Source of the DNA: a virus
Length of the DNA: 46,126 nucleotides
IMG/VR virus record: IMGVR_UViG_3300042547_000500
Span: 1-46,126 of that record
Direction: 5' to 3' (one strand)
The translations under genes were made by a program, and so were the position numbers. How positions within the stretch are numbered: position 1 is the stretch's first letter; every line of letters begins with the position of its first letter. The notes under the pieces are model-generated. The model saw only the letters and a program-made list of their open reading frames with translations. It searched no databases and was not told where the DNA came from. Shown one piece after another: positions 32,708 to 39,347 of this stretch.

Positions 32708-33525
32708 AGCAGCACCTCACCGTCCAGAGTCAACTCCACGTCGTCCTCGGCCAGCGCCCACTCCGGCAACTGAATCCGCCGCGCGACGCCACGGGACACG
32801 CCGGGGTAGAGCCCGGTCTTGCGGCACTCGGCCAGCATGTCGAGGCACGCGCGGTAGACGCGACGGCCAGCGGCGAGGTCTTCCTCGGTGAACAGCAGCA
32901 CGAGCACGTCGTAGGGCGGCTCGGACTCGACGAACACCAGGCGCGGCGACTCTTCCGTGCGGAGCCCAGCCGCTTCGAGCCCGTCCGAGTACCAAGCAAG
33001 CTGCGCGTGGTACTGAAGCCGGGCCGCGTCGCGCTCGCACCATTGGAGGGAGCGTGTGCTCTTGAGGTCCGAGAGGCAGCCGTTGACGTGGTCCACGCGG
33101 CCCTTGCACTCGATGCCGGTGAGTGAGTCGGTCCACTCGATGCGGTGCTCGACTCGACCGCCGCGCATCAAAGGGCCAGCGGCGGGGTCGGCGAAGAGAG
33201 CGTCGCGCATCCCGCACGCGCGCTTGTAGATGTCGGCGTCGACGATCTCGCGCTCTTGGTTGGACGCCTCCCACGCGAGCGCAGCTTGCTTGCCGCCGTC
33301 GTAGCCCTTGGCGCGAGCGGTGTCGTCGTTGCAGGCGCGGTTGAAGTTGGGCGCGGCGGCGTAGCGGACAGCGAACTCGCCCGGCTCGTAGACGAGACAG
33401 TGCAGCGCGCGTCCGAGCTGGAGCGCGGGCGTGTCGGCTCTGGGGTTGACAAGGCCATGCAGGTAGTGCTTGGGGCTGACGCTCATGGCCTTGAGCGTGC
33501 TCCAGTTGACTCTCGGGTAGTTCAT
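32704..33525 (-). CDS. PDDEXK-family phage exonuclease (RecE/YqaJ-like)
   Basis: 273 residues from ATG 33525, which overlaps the HTH stop (ATGA), so it does not need its own Shine-Dalgarno. Residues 38-48 (GRALHCLVYEP) match the G-x-A-x-H motif, and the core GIECKGRVDHV (Asp145) followed by SDLKST (Asp153-x-Lys155) gives the D...D-x-K active site. Such enzymes digest DNA from ends to give 3' strands for annealing. No recognised annealing protein (Redbeta/RecT/Erf type) is adjacent, so its partner may be one of the unknown early proteins. Confidence 0.8.
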   Translation of the reverse strand: MNYPRVNWSTLKAMSVSPKHYLHGLVNPRADTPALQLGRALHCLVYEPGEFAVRYAAAPNFNRACNDDTARAKGYDGGKQAALAWEASNQEREIVDADIYKRACGMRDALFADPAAGPLMRGGRVEHRIEWTDSLTGIECKGRVDHVNGCLSDLKSTRSLQWCERDAARLQYHAQLAWYSDGLEAAGLRTEESPRLVFVESEPPYDVLVLLFTEEDLAAGRRVYRACLDMLAECRKTGLYPGVSRGVARRIQLPEWALAEDDVELTLDGEVLL

Positions 33526-33758
33526 AGGAGGTCGGTTACGCGCACGCGCAGGACGCGGGCGATCTTGAGGAGAACGGGACGTGGCGCTCGGTTGCGCTGA
33601 GCTTCCCACGACGAGAGAGCGGCTTTGCTGACCCCGACCAGGCGGGCGAGGTCTGCTTGCGACAGGTTGCGCGTGACACGGTTGATGCCGATGAACGGCG
33701 CGTGGACGCGATCGGACGCGTTGCCGCTTCGGGGCGGTCGCCCAGGCTTGAGCTTCAT
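33522..33758 (-). CDS. XRE-family transcription regulator
   Basis: 78 residues. The HTH is clear: LSQADLARLVGVSKAALSSW (32-51), followed by ENRxxP-type RNRAPRPVLLKIARVLRV. The N-terminal 25 residues are basic (KLKPGRPPRSG). The ATG at 33758 directly follows a 15-base palindrome (GCCTAG-AAG-CTAGGC, 33759-33773), which occupies the place where a Shine-Dalgarno would be, so autoregulation at this palindrome is likely. It is first in the leftward early operon. A lambda Cro- or CI-like switch role is possible; no lysogeny genes accompany it. Confidence 0.85.
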   Translation of the reverse strand: MKLKPGRPPRSGNASDRVHAPFIGINRVTRNLSQADLARLVGVSKAALSSWEAQRNRAPRPVLLKIARVLRVRVTDLL

Positions 33759-33950
33759 GCCTAGAAGCTAGGCTTGGCGAGGGGCGCGGCGCAAGGGAAA
33801 AGTAGCCAAACGTAGCAAGGCTAGGAGCCGCATTGGTTTAGGTGCGTTTGGCTACTTTTTCTGCGGATTCGGCTTGCGCGGGTGGTGGAGTGGTGTTTGG
33901 ATTTGCGCATGGCCAAAGCACTGGCCAACACCACCACCAACCGAGATCAC
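33759..33950. promoter_or_regulatory. Divergent early control region with operator-like inverted repeats
   Basis: Two structures: the palindrome GCCTAGAAGCTAGGC at 33759-33773, and a perfect 15-bp inverted repeat, AAAAGTAGCCAAACG (33798-33812) and its complement at 33845-33859. Within these are AAAGTAGC at 33799-33806, a second GTAGC at 33812-33816, and inverted GCTACTTT at 33851-33858. The same two-direct-plus-one-inverted pattern is at 22963-23027. The leftward early operon and the rightward block start here. I see no convincing sigma70 hexamers. For rightward transcription the right arm runs into T5, so attenuation is another option. The bases from 33909 could be extra codons of the next gene if its first ATG is used. 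Confidence 0.68.
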
Positions 33951-34523
33951 ATGGAAACCACCGTCCCCGTCGCAACCTTCTCGATCATCGGCCTCTCGCC
34001 GCTGGTCATGCACAACTCGCAACTGGCCGACCCGCTCAACCCGCACACGAAGCTGCTCCGCGAGTACACGAGCAAGCGCAAGAAGTCCGACTCGGACTTG
34101 GAGAAGATGGGCGAGGCCGAGTGGCGCGGCGGCCTGTATCTCGACGAGGACGGGCACCCGTGCATCCCGCCCGAGAACATCGAGATGGCGCTGATCCGCG
34201 CCGCGATGAAGAACAAGATGGGCGAGCAGTTCCGCTCCGGCGTCCTCGCCTTGGGCAACTTCAAGCTGAAGCTGCCGAAGCGCTGGAACTTGGAGAGCGC
34301 GTCACGCGACGCCAACTTCTCGCTGCGCAAATCGAAGTGCGTCAAGCGCAACCGCGTGATGCGCGTTCGCCCGATCTTCCGCGAGTGGGCCGCCGACATC
34401 GCGGTCCAGTACGACGACTCACTCGTCTCGGAAGCGGAGATTCGCAAAGTCTTGGAACTGGCTGGTCGCATCATCGGCCTCGGCGACGAGCGCCCGCGAT
34501 ACGGTCGGTTCAAGGTGGTGTAG
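33951..34523 (+). CDS. Conserved phage protein with RAMP-like outline, unknown
   Basis: 190 residues from ATG 33951 (GAG 5 bases upstream); an in-frame ATG at 33909 would add 14 residues. Strand FSIIGLSPLVMHNSQL is followed by a charged KRKKSDSD, EWRGGLYLDEDGHPCIPPEN, a helix with ALIRAAMKNKMGEQF, RVRPIFREW, and a C-terminal RIIGLGDERPRYGRFKVV. The order of a G-x-x-P-L strand, an I-P-x-x-x-I-x-x-A-L helix and a terminal Gly-rich GLGDxRPxYGRF loop recalls RAMP/Cas7-like folds, but this is a resemblance only. No CRISPR genes accompany it. It is first in the right rightward operon. Confidence 0.72.
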   Translation: METTVPVATFSIIGLSPLVMHNSQLADPLNPHTKLLREYTSKRKKSDSDLEKMGEAEWRGGLYLDEDGHPCIPPENIEMALIRAAMKNKMGEQFRSGVLALGNFKLKLPKRWNLESASRDANFSLRKSKCVKRNRVMRVRPIFREWAADIAVQYDDSLVSEAEIRKVLELAGRIIGLGDERPRYGRFKVV

Positions 34524-34606
34524 GCCGCGCCTGGCCGTGCCGAGCCGCGCCGGGACCTGCCGCGCCGAGGATCGCCTCGACACGCCGTGACGGGCCTGGC
34601 CTCGCC
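34522..34606 (+). repeat. Period-5 NNGCC array, left block
   Basis: From the stop codon of the preceding gene, 17 consecutive 5-base units run in phase, from AGGCC-GCGCC-TGGCC to GGGCC-TGGCC-TCGCC. Base 3 is G in all 17, base 5 is C in 16, base 4 is C in 13. Bases 1 and 2 vary freely. A second array follows at 34686-34765, after about 80 bases of different sequence. No reading frame explains a 5-base period. Confidence 0.85.
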
Positions 34607-34685
34607 TCCAACCCGCCTCCCCCGCTATCCCGCGCACCGCGCCGCATCCGGGGGCATTTTCAACCTAACCGAACAATGGAACTGC
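34607..34685. other. Unique segment between the two period-5 arrays
   Basis: 79 bases without a gene. The first half is C-rich; the second half contains a short AT-richer stretch (GCATTTTCAACCTAACCGAACAATGG). Small possible reading frames here lack a leader and typical codon use. Together with the arrays, it could be the core of an origin or another DNA-protein assembly site. Nothing else is seen. Confidence 0.45.
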
Positions 34686-34765
34686 ACGTCAGGCTTCGCC
34701 TCGCTAGGTCGTGCCATGCCGAGCTGCGTCACGACTTGCTTTGCCGGGCCTTGCCATGACTTGCC
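34686..34765 (+). repeat. Period-5 NNGCC array, right block
   Basis: 16 consecutive 5-base units from 34686 (ACGTC, AGGCT, TCGCC, TCGCT, AGGTC, GTGCC, ATGCC ...) to TTGCC at 34761-34765. Base 3 is G in all 16, base 4 is C, T or A, base 5 is C or T. The consensus is looser than in the left block, and here TTGCC/ATGCC units dominate. The phase is shifted by one base relative to the left array. Downstream to 34821, GCC triplets continue but without strict phase. Confidence 0.82.
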
Positions 34766-34821
34766 TTCACCCCGCCTTCCCCGCCTCCGCTAACGCCGTC
34801 GCGGGGACACCTTACCTGCCT

Positions 34822-35262
34822 ATGGAAACAGAACCCTCAGCCTTCCCCGTGGACTATGACAAGCTCGACAAGGGCGACATCATCCCGGCTCAAGTCGTGT
34901 GCGACTTCTACGGAATCCAGCGCAGTTCACGCGCCTACGCCTTGGTCGCGCTTCGCTTCGCGGAGCAGGTCAAACTCGAACTGAGCCGCCGTGGGAAGAA
35001 CGTCGTCATCCGAAGCGACCACGACGACCTTCGGATCTTGACCGACGAAGAGGCTGTCGATTACACCGAGCGCGAGTACCGAGCTGGACTGCGCAAAGCA
35101 GCGCGCCGCAACGCGGATGCACGTCGGATCGACGTTGCGAATCTGACCTCGGATGCGGCCCAGCGGCTCGACCGCGCTCTCATCATTCAAGCTGCGCAAC
35201 TGTCTGCTCTTGCGGGCGCGCGGCGTGCGGTTCTCAGCCAGGAACGCAAGGAACTCACCTAG
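34822..35262 (+). CDS. Helical conserved phage early protein, unknown
   Basis: 146 residues from ATG 34822; an upstream in-frame start at 34711 lies inside the repeat array and is unlikely. Sequence: KLDKGDIIPAQVVCDFYGIQ (a helix that could suit a small N-terminal winged or HTH-like domain), then VKLELSRRGKNVVIRSDHDD with RILTDEEA, and a long C-terminal helix ADARRIDVANL to LSALAGARRAVL. This YxKLxxGDxIPxxxxxxFYG start is known to me from phage proteins of unknown function. It may be regulatory; not certain. Confidence 0.68.
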   Translation: METEPSAFPVDYDKLDKGDIIPAQVVCDFYGIQRSSRAYALVALRFAEQVKLELSRRGKNVVIRSDHDDLRILTDEEAVDYTEREYRAGLRKAARRNADARRIDVANLTSDAAQRLDRALIIQAAQLSALAGARRAVLSQERKELT

Positions 35263-35264
35263 TC

Positions 35265-35429
35265 ATGGCCTGTGCCGTCCTCTCCCTGTTCGCATTCTGG
35301 GCAGCGGAGGCGGCGTTGGCTGCGTACACGTACTGGAAAACCGTCAAGCCTGGGACTGACCCGCGCGGAGCTTGGCGGTCGTATGGGAACCGCGCGGGTC
35401 GCTCTGAATCTAAGGGAGACGAGAAGTGA
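35265..35429 (+). CDS. Small single-span membrane protein
   Basis: 54 residues from ATG 35265. Residues 2-24 (ACAVLSLFAFWAAEAALAAYT) are an uninterrupted hydrophobic helix with one Glu, followed by a basic tail (KPGTDPRGAWRSYGNRAGRS). This is N-out or N-in single-span topology, similar to small phage membrane proteins. Its stop overlaps the next start (GTGA, 35426-35429), and the repeated leader GGAGACGAGAA at 35415-35425 lies in its last codons. Function unknown. Confidence 0.55.
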   Translation: MACAVLSLFAFWAAEAALAAYTYWKTVKPGTDPRGAWRSYGNRAGRSESKGDEK

Positions 35430-36592
35430 ACGAAGCTGAGAAGAATCTGTCCGCCGCCGCATCCGAATCGCTCGCCGTCGCGCGTGTCCGCGCTGAGGCC
35501 AAGAAGCTTGGTGGCTTCAGCATCAACCCGTGCGACGCGAGCAAGGACGATGCTCCGTTCGCACACGCGCTGGACGCTCTGCTCAAGACCGAGTCCGCCC
35601 CCGCCGTGGTCGAGCCCGAGGCGCTGCGGAAGGTGCGGGAGGCGTGGGAGAAGTGCAGCGAGGGGCAACGCTACGGCATTACGTCACTGCTTCGGGCACC
35701 GTACACGGGGCGGAATGCGGATCGCGCCGCGACCGAAAACGCCCTCGCCGACCTCCTGGAAAGCGCGCCGGTGGAGGGGGGCGAGTACGCGGCCCGCTTG
35801 GAGTGCGCGCTGGGCGACGCGAAGGCTGCGATGAGCGAGCTGGCCACAGTGAAAGATCACCGCGACAAGCTCTCGGCCGCGCTTGAGCGCATCGTGCCGC
35901 AGAGCGTGCTCGATCAGGACGGCACGGTCGAGGGAATGGAGCGGTGGATTCGGGACAAGCTCACCGCTTTGAGGGGCGACTACAACAACGCCAAGCGCGA
36001 GGCGGAAGCGATGCGCGACTTGGCGACCAAGAACGCGAACGAGCTGAACGCGGCGGTCAAGGAGCGGGACGAGACGCGCGCCGATGCGAGCCGCAGACTG
36101 CGACAGGCCGAGCTTGACTGCGCCGAGGCGAAGCAGGCCGCGAACATGTGGAAGCGCGATCTGGAGCAGATGCGCCGCGCGTCGGACGCTGCCCACAACA
36201 GCTATCGAACGCAGCTCGCCGACCTGCAACGCGCGCTTGAGAGCGAGAAGAAGGCGCACGGTGAGGCGCTGGCGGCTCAGTCCCGCCCCGAGCGCGACGT
36301 GGACCGGGAGCTGAGAGAGGCGTTTCGGTGCAGTTCTTCGTGGTCCCATCCCAGCGCGCGCCTTTTGGACGCGATCGAGAAGTGGTACGCCGCGCCGCTT
36401 TCCGCGCCCGACGCGCCCGTGTCCACACCGCCGACCGCGCGCGTGCTGGAGTGCTGGGTCGCGGAGTACGCGGACGGCAACTACGAGACCGCGTTCAAGT
36501 CGCCGGATCACGCATTCATGTACTCCGACCGCATTGTCCGCGCCCACAAGGTCGCCCTGCCGGTCATCGAGACCGTGGAGCGTGGGGCGTGA
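35426..36592 (+). CDS. Long coiled-coil accessory protein, unknown
   Basis: 388 residues from GTG 35426, 7 bases after the GGAG of a leader copy (35415-35425). Residues about 115-290 form a continuous charged coiled coil (RDKLSAALERIVPQS, RQAELDCAEAKQAANMWKRD, ADLQRALESEKKAHGEALAA). The N-terminal 100 residues are helical with two cysteines. The C-terminus has a globular-looking end with CSSSWSHPSARLLDAIEKW and YETAFKSPDHAFMYSDRIV. It is the largest protein of this block. No enzyme motif. The coiled coil implies oligomerisation. Confidence 0.72.
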   Translation: MNEAEKNLSAAASESLAVARVRAEAKKLGGFSINPCDASKDDAPFAHALDALLKTESAPAVVEPEALRKVREAWEKCSEGQRYGITSLLRAPYTGRNADRAATENALADLLESAPVEGGEYAARLECALGDAKAAMSELATVKDHRDKLSAALERIVPQSVLDQDGTVEGMERWIRDKLTALRGDYNNAKREAEAMRDLATKNANELNAAVKERDETRADASRRLRQAELDCAEAKQAANMWKRDLEQMRRASDAAHNSYRTQLADLQRALESEKKAHGEALAAQSRPERDVDRELREAFRCSSSWSHPSARLLDAIEKWYAAPLSAPDAPVSTPPTARVLECWVAEYADGNYETAFKSPDHAFMYSDRIVRAHKVALPVIETVERGA

Positions 36593-36924
36593 GCACTCTC
36601 AATGCACAACTGCTCGCGCTGTGGGGCGACGACATGGGACACGTGGAACTGACGACGTGGACTCCAGTGCGCGAGGACGCGAAGGGCACGCTTCACTTGA
36701 AGCTGCACCGCATGTACGAGGCCCCCGGCCTGAGCGCGGAGAAGATCATGGCGCTGTGCGACCTGTTCGGCACGCGCAAGATCGAAGTTGACGACTACGC
36801 AAACGGCGGTTGCGCGTCGTGCGACTACGGAAGCGAGTACGGCCACGAGATCGAAGTGCGCGAGCCGACAAAGATGGTGGCCGAGTTCCGCGAGTGGCTC
36901 AAGGCTAAGGAGCGTGGCCAATGA
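36589..36924 (+). CDS. Small accessory protein with paired cysteines, unknown
   Basis: 111 residues from GTG 36589 (GTGA overlap). Beta-rich N-terminal part (GHVELTTWTPVREDAKGTLH), the helix GLSAEKIMALCDLFG, then CASCDYGSEYGHEIEV, a C-x2-C pair, and the C-terminal REPTKMVAEFREWLKAKERG. The final KERGQ is repeated as the end of the next protein because the two gene junctions are the same 20 bases (36907-36926 and 37215-37234). Confidence 0.68.
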   Translation: MSTLNAQLLALWGDDMGHVELTTWTPVREDAKGTLHLKLHRMYEAPGLSAEKIMALCDLFGTRKIEVDDYANGGCASCDYGSEYGHEIEVREPTKMVAEFREWLKAKERGQ

Positions 36925-37232
36925 CCCGCCATCGCAAGCCGCGCGTGCTCGCCACGTTCGAGGCGCGCTTCTGCAAGTGCCGTGTCGTTGACCGCACGCG
37001 CACGCCGGGATATCCGCGCGCCAACTTCGCCGTGGAGATCGAGTGGGGCCAGGACGCACTCGGCGAGCCGCGCTGGACCACGCTGGAGCCGCACGAGTTT
37101 AAGCACAACCAAGACGGCACGACCGGCACCAAGATGCTGCGCTACTTCACGGAGGGCGACGTGCACGCCATCGTGTACGCGCTCGCTGGCAAGCTGCGCC
37201 GTCGCCGGTCGCGGAAGGAGCGTGGCCAATGA
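36921..37232 (+). CDS. Small basic accessory protein, unknown
   Basis: 103 residues from ATG 36921, within the repeated junction. It starts RHRKPRVLATFEARFCKCRV (basic, C-x-C), has FAVEIEWGQDAL and LEPHEFKHNQ, and ends in a strongly basic KLRRRRSRKERGQ. The charge and the C-x-C near the start suggest possible nucleic-acid binding. No family recognised. Coupled to both neighbours by ATGA. Confidence 0.66.
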   Translation: MTRHRKPRVLATFEARFCKCRVVDRTRTPGYPRANFAVEIEWGQDALGEPRWTTLEPHEFKHNQDGTTGTKMLRYFTEGDVHAIVYALAGKLRRRRSRKERGQ

Positions 37233-37507
37233 CCGCGTGGACGAGCGAGTCGCCGCGCGCGGGGGCGTGGCATTGGTTTGACGACGGCAACGACACTGCG
37301 CTTTACGTGAGCCGTCGCGGATGGATGCTCAGCGGCCACAAGCGCAGCGTGCACCCGATCCCGAGCGCGGAAGTGCTCGCGGCGATGTACGAGGTGTGCG
37401 AGGCGGCGCGAATGGTGTCGCGTGAGCTTGCTGCACGCCGAGCGAATCACGCGATGGTCGTTATGGATTCCGCCCTTCGCGCGCTTGAGGAGGCGAGACG
37501 TGGCTGA
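37229..37507 (+). CDS. Small accessory protein, unknown
   Basis: 92 residues from ATG 37229. The first half is beta-like and aromatic (AWHWFDDGNDTALYVSRRGW) and the second half is helical (SAEVLAAMYEVCEAARMVSR, ALRALEEARRG). No motif. Its end overlaps the next gene by 8 bases (37500-37507). Confidence 0.66.
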   Translation: MTAWTSESPRAGAWHWFDDGNDTALYVSRRGWMLSGHKRSVHPIPSAEVLAAMYEVCEAARMVSRELAARRANHAMVVMDSALRALEEARRG

Positions 37508-37823
37508 CGTGCACAACTACATCGAGGCGCTGACTCCGAGCGGCGCGACCAAGGGCGCTTACATCGGCGGGTTCACCTTTGGCGTGGTCAACGGCGACGA
37601 TCAGCGCATGGTCGTTTCGGTCCCGTGGACCACGATCAAGGAGATCATGAAGGCGATCCGCGCGCGCGCTGAGCGTGGCGACGTGTTGCCGGTCAATGAC
37701 GAGCCGTTCGTGTGCCCCGTGTGCCACGACCCGCGCGCTACCGAGTACGACGACTCGGGGCTGTGCGCGATGTGCGACGCAGACGATCTAGAACAACGCA
37801 TGGAGGACCGCGACCGTGGCTGA
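37500..37823 (+). CDS. Zinc-ribbon accessory protein, unknown
   Basis: 107 residues from GTG 37500 (AGG-rich sequence upstream). N-terminal strands YIGGFTFGVVNGDDQRMVVS, the helix IKEIMKAIRARAERGDV, and a C-terminal metal site CPVCHDPRATEYDDSGLCAM with one more Cys (C-x2-C...C-x2-C). The ending is acidic (DADDLEQRMEDRD). The site is a typical small zinc ribbon. The next gene starts inside this one by 8 bases with the same GTGGCTGAC opening. Confidence 0.7.
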   Translation: MADVHNYIEALTPSGATKGAYIGGFTFGVVNGDDQRMVVSVPWTTIKEIMKAIRARAERGDVLPVNDEPFVCPVCHDPRATEYDDSGLCAMCDADDLEQRMEDRDRG

Positions 37824-38133
37824 CATCGCAAACAACATCATCGGCTCCATCACCGTCTCCGCGCCGTTCGAGCGCGATGGGCGCACCTATCACGCCACGG
37901 TCATCTTCGACCTGCACGAGGACGGGCAGCGCTCGTTGCGGGCTCAGCACGTGGACGACGGGCGCTACGTCGTGCGCGACCAAGACTTCGAGGAGCCCGC
38001 CTACGCGCTCATGCACGCTTGGAACACGCGCGAGCTTGAGATTGAGGTCGAGCAGTTGAAGCGCGAGCTAGCGCCGTTGCGGGCGATGGAGGCGAGCCGT
38101 CCCACCCCCGATCAACTGGAGAAGATCAAGTGA
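37816..38133 (+). CDS. Small accessory protein, beta-helical ends, unknown
   Basis: 105 residues from GTG 37816. The N-terminal half is beta-rich (NNIIGSITVSAPFERDGRTY, HATVIFDLHEDGQ), and the C-terminal half is a helix with a heptad-like pattern (ELEIEVEQLKRELAPLRAME). It may dimerise. No cysteines. Its last base pairs overlap the 58-aa gene start (GTGA, 38130-38133). Confidence 0.66.
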   Translation: MADIANNIIGSITVSAPFERDGRTYHATVIFDLHEDGQRSLRAQHVDDGRYVVRDQDFEEPAYALMHAWNTRELEIEVEQLKRELAPLRAMEASRPTPDQLEKIK

Positions 38134-38306
38134 AAACCTATCAGGTGCTTATGAAGCTGACGGTGGAGCGCTACGTCTACGTTGAGGCCGAAGACGAGAG
38201 GGGCGCGATCGAAAAGGCCAACGCATGTGTTTGGGTCGATGAAGACAAGCACGACTCGAACTTGACCGACTGGGAGTCTGTTAGCAAAGCGGAGGAATGC
38301 TCGTGA
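38130..38306 (+). CDS. 58-residue small protein, unknown
   Basis: From GTG 38130, overlapping the previous stop, to TGA 38304-38306. The product begins MKTYQVLMKLTVERYVYVEA with EDERGAIEKA next, a beta strand, turn and helix that recalls short phage proteins (Y-x-V...V-x-V-x-A-E-D-E-x-x-A), then CVWVDED and SNLTDWESVS. Alternating strand residues and clean 4-bp overlaps on both sides support it despite its length. Confidence 0.62.
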   Translation: MKTYQVLMKLTVERYVYVEAEDERGAIEKANACVWVDEDKHDSNLTDWESVSKAEECS

Positions 38307-38725
38307 GCGACACCGAACTGGACCTGGGCGCGCTGCGGGCGCTGATGGACGAGCGCGCGTCATGCGTGCGGACCATCGAAGGCGCAGGGATGCACGACAA
38401 CTACACCGACGCCGCGCGCGCCCGTGATCGCAAGTGGACGGTCGAGTGCCAATTGCTCAACGCCTTCCCCGCCCTCCTCGCCGCCGCCGGTGAGCGGGAG
38501 GCGTTGCGGGCCGATGTCGAGCGGCTGCGGGCGTACATCGCCAGCGACGCGCAGTGCCCCTGCTGCGGTCGGTCCGACGAGTGCGCGTCACACTGCACGT
38601 TCTTGCAAGACGACGGCGACGTTTGCGCTGCGATGGAGCACGCCCGCTCTGTGCTCGCCGCCCTCGCCCCCGCCGCAGCGAAGGATGCCCGCTCGCCCAC
38701 GCAGTCCGACGGGGGCGCGACGTGA
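38303..38725 (+). CDS. Small accessory protein with Cys-rich middle, unknown
   Basis: 140 residues from GTG 38303 (GGAGG about 8 bases upstream and GTGA overlap; the ATG at 38297 is too close to the Shine-Dalgarno). N-terminal helix LGALRALMDERASCVRTIE, then AARARDRKWTVECQLLNAFP, and the C-terminal part holds CPCCGRSDECASHC, five cysteines and one His close together, likely a metal site. A helix with heptads (EREALRADVERLRAYIAS) precedes it. Function unknown. Confidence 0.66.
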   Translation: MSDTELDLGALRALMDERASCVRTIEGAGMHDNYTDAARARDRKWTVECQLLNAFPALLAAAGEREALRADVERLRAYIASDAQCPCCGRSDECASHCTFLQDDGDVCAAMEHARSVLAALAPAAAKDARSPTQSDGGAT

Positions 38726-38925
38726 GCAGGCGAGACCGCAAGGTCAGCGCGCACATGGAGCGCGTAGTTGCGATCGTTCGGCGCAATCCCGCCGCGAACC
38801 CGATCGACAACTGGCAGGCGCATTACGTGTCCGCCATCTACGGCATTCAACCGCACGACCGCCTCACCCGCGCCTCGATCAATAAAAGGCGACGGCACGC
38901 GAAGAAACACGGGAGGAACCTATGA
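38722..38925 (+). CDS. Small basic phage protein (WQAHYVSA motif)
   Basis: 67 residues from GTG 38722. It opens RRDRKVSAHMERVVAIVRRN and includes IDNWQAHYVSAIYGI, then RLTRASINKRRRHAKKHG. This arrangement of a basic helix, N-W-Q-A-H-Y-V-S-A and a terminal Arg/Lys-rich tail is a small phage protein pattern I have seen beside other unknown genes. It is probably nucleic-acid binding because of its charge. Not functionally known. Confidence 0.68.
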   Translation: MSRRDRKVSAHMERVVAIVRRNPAANPIDNWQAHYVSAIYGIQPHDRLTRASINKRRRHAKKHGRNL

Positions 38926-39347
38926 CACAGGACCGCATCGAGCAGGCGGCGCGCGAAATCTTGCGCAAGCAGTTCCGCCACGCTTTCCCCAACACGGACG
39001 ACATCAACAGTGGCGCGTCCAGCATCGCCGCCCTGATCCGCCGCGAGCGCGAGGATGCGGCGCGGGCTGGCGTCGTGGGCGAGATCGCAGCCGAACGCGA
39101 GCGCCAGAAGTCCGTCGAAGGATGGACCGAGGCGCACGATGACGAGCACGCGAACGGCGAACTTGCGCGCGCTGCGGCCTGCTACGCACGATTTGCGCAC
39201 TACGCCCCGGCGTTGCCACCGATCGGTTGGCCGTGGGAGCTTTCGGCGTGGAAGCAAAAGGGCGCACGCCGCGATCTCGTGCGCGCAGCCGCGTTGATCG
39301 TGGCCGAAATCGAGCGCATTGACCGCGACGCCCGAGGCCCCCAATGA
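38922..39347 (+). CDS. Conserved small phage protein (EGWT-HDDEH pattern)
   Basis: 141 residues from ATG 38922. A helical N-terminus (IEQAAREILRKQFRHAFP), then AAERERQKSVEGWTEAHDDE (about 60-79) with H-x-x-GELARAAACYARF, then IGWPWELSAWKQKGARRDLV and a helix AALIVAEIERIDRD. This ordered pattern (E-R-x-R-Q...EGW-x-x-x-H-D-D-x-H...GELA-x-A-A...WPW) occurs widely in phages. No function assigned. The acidic/His cluster HDDEH may bind metal. Confidence 0.72.
   Translation: MTQDRIEQAAREILRKQFRHAFPNTDDINSGASSIAALIRREREDAARAGVVGEIAAERERQKSVEGWTEAHDDEHANGELARAAACYARFAHYAPALPPIGWPWELSAWKQKGARRDLVRAAALIVAEIERIDRDARGPQ

Noticed and set aside
34587-34793. Rightward frame through the period-5 arrays
   Set aside because: No leader, and composition follows the five-base pattern rather than codon preference.
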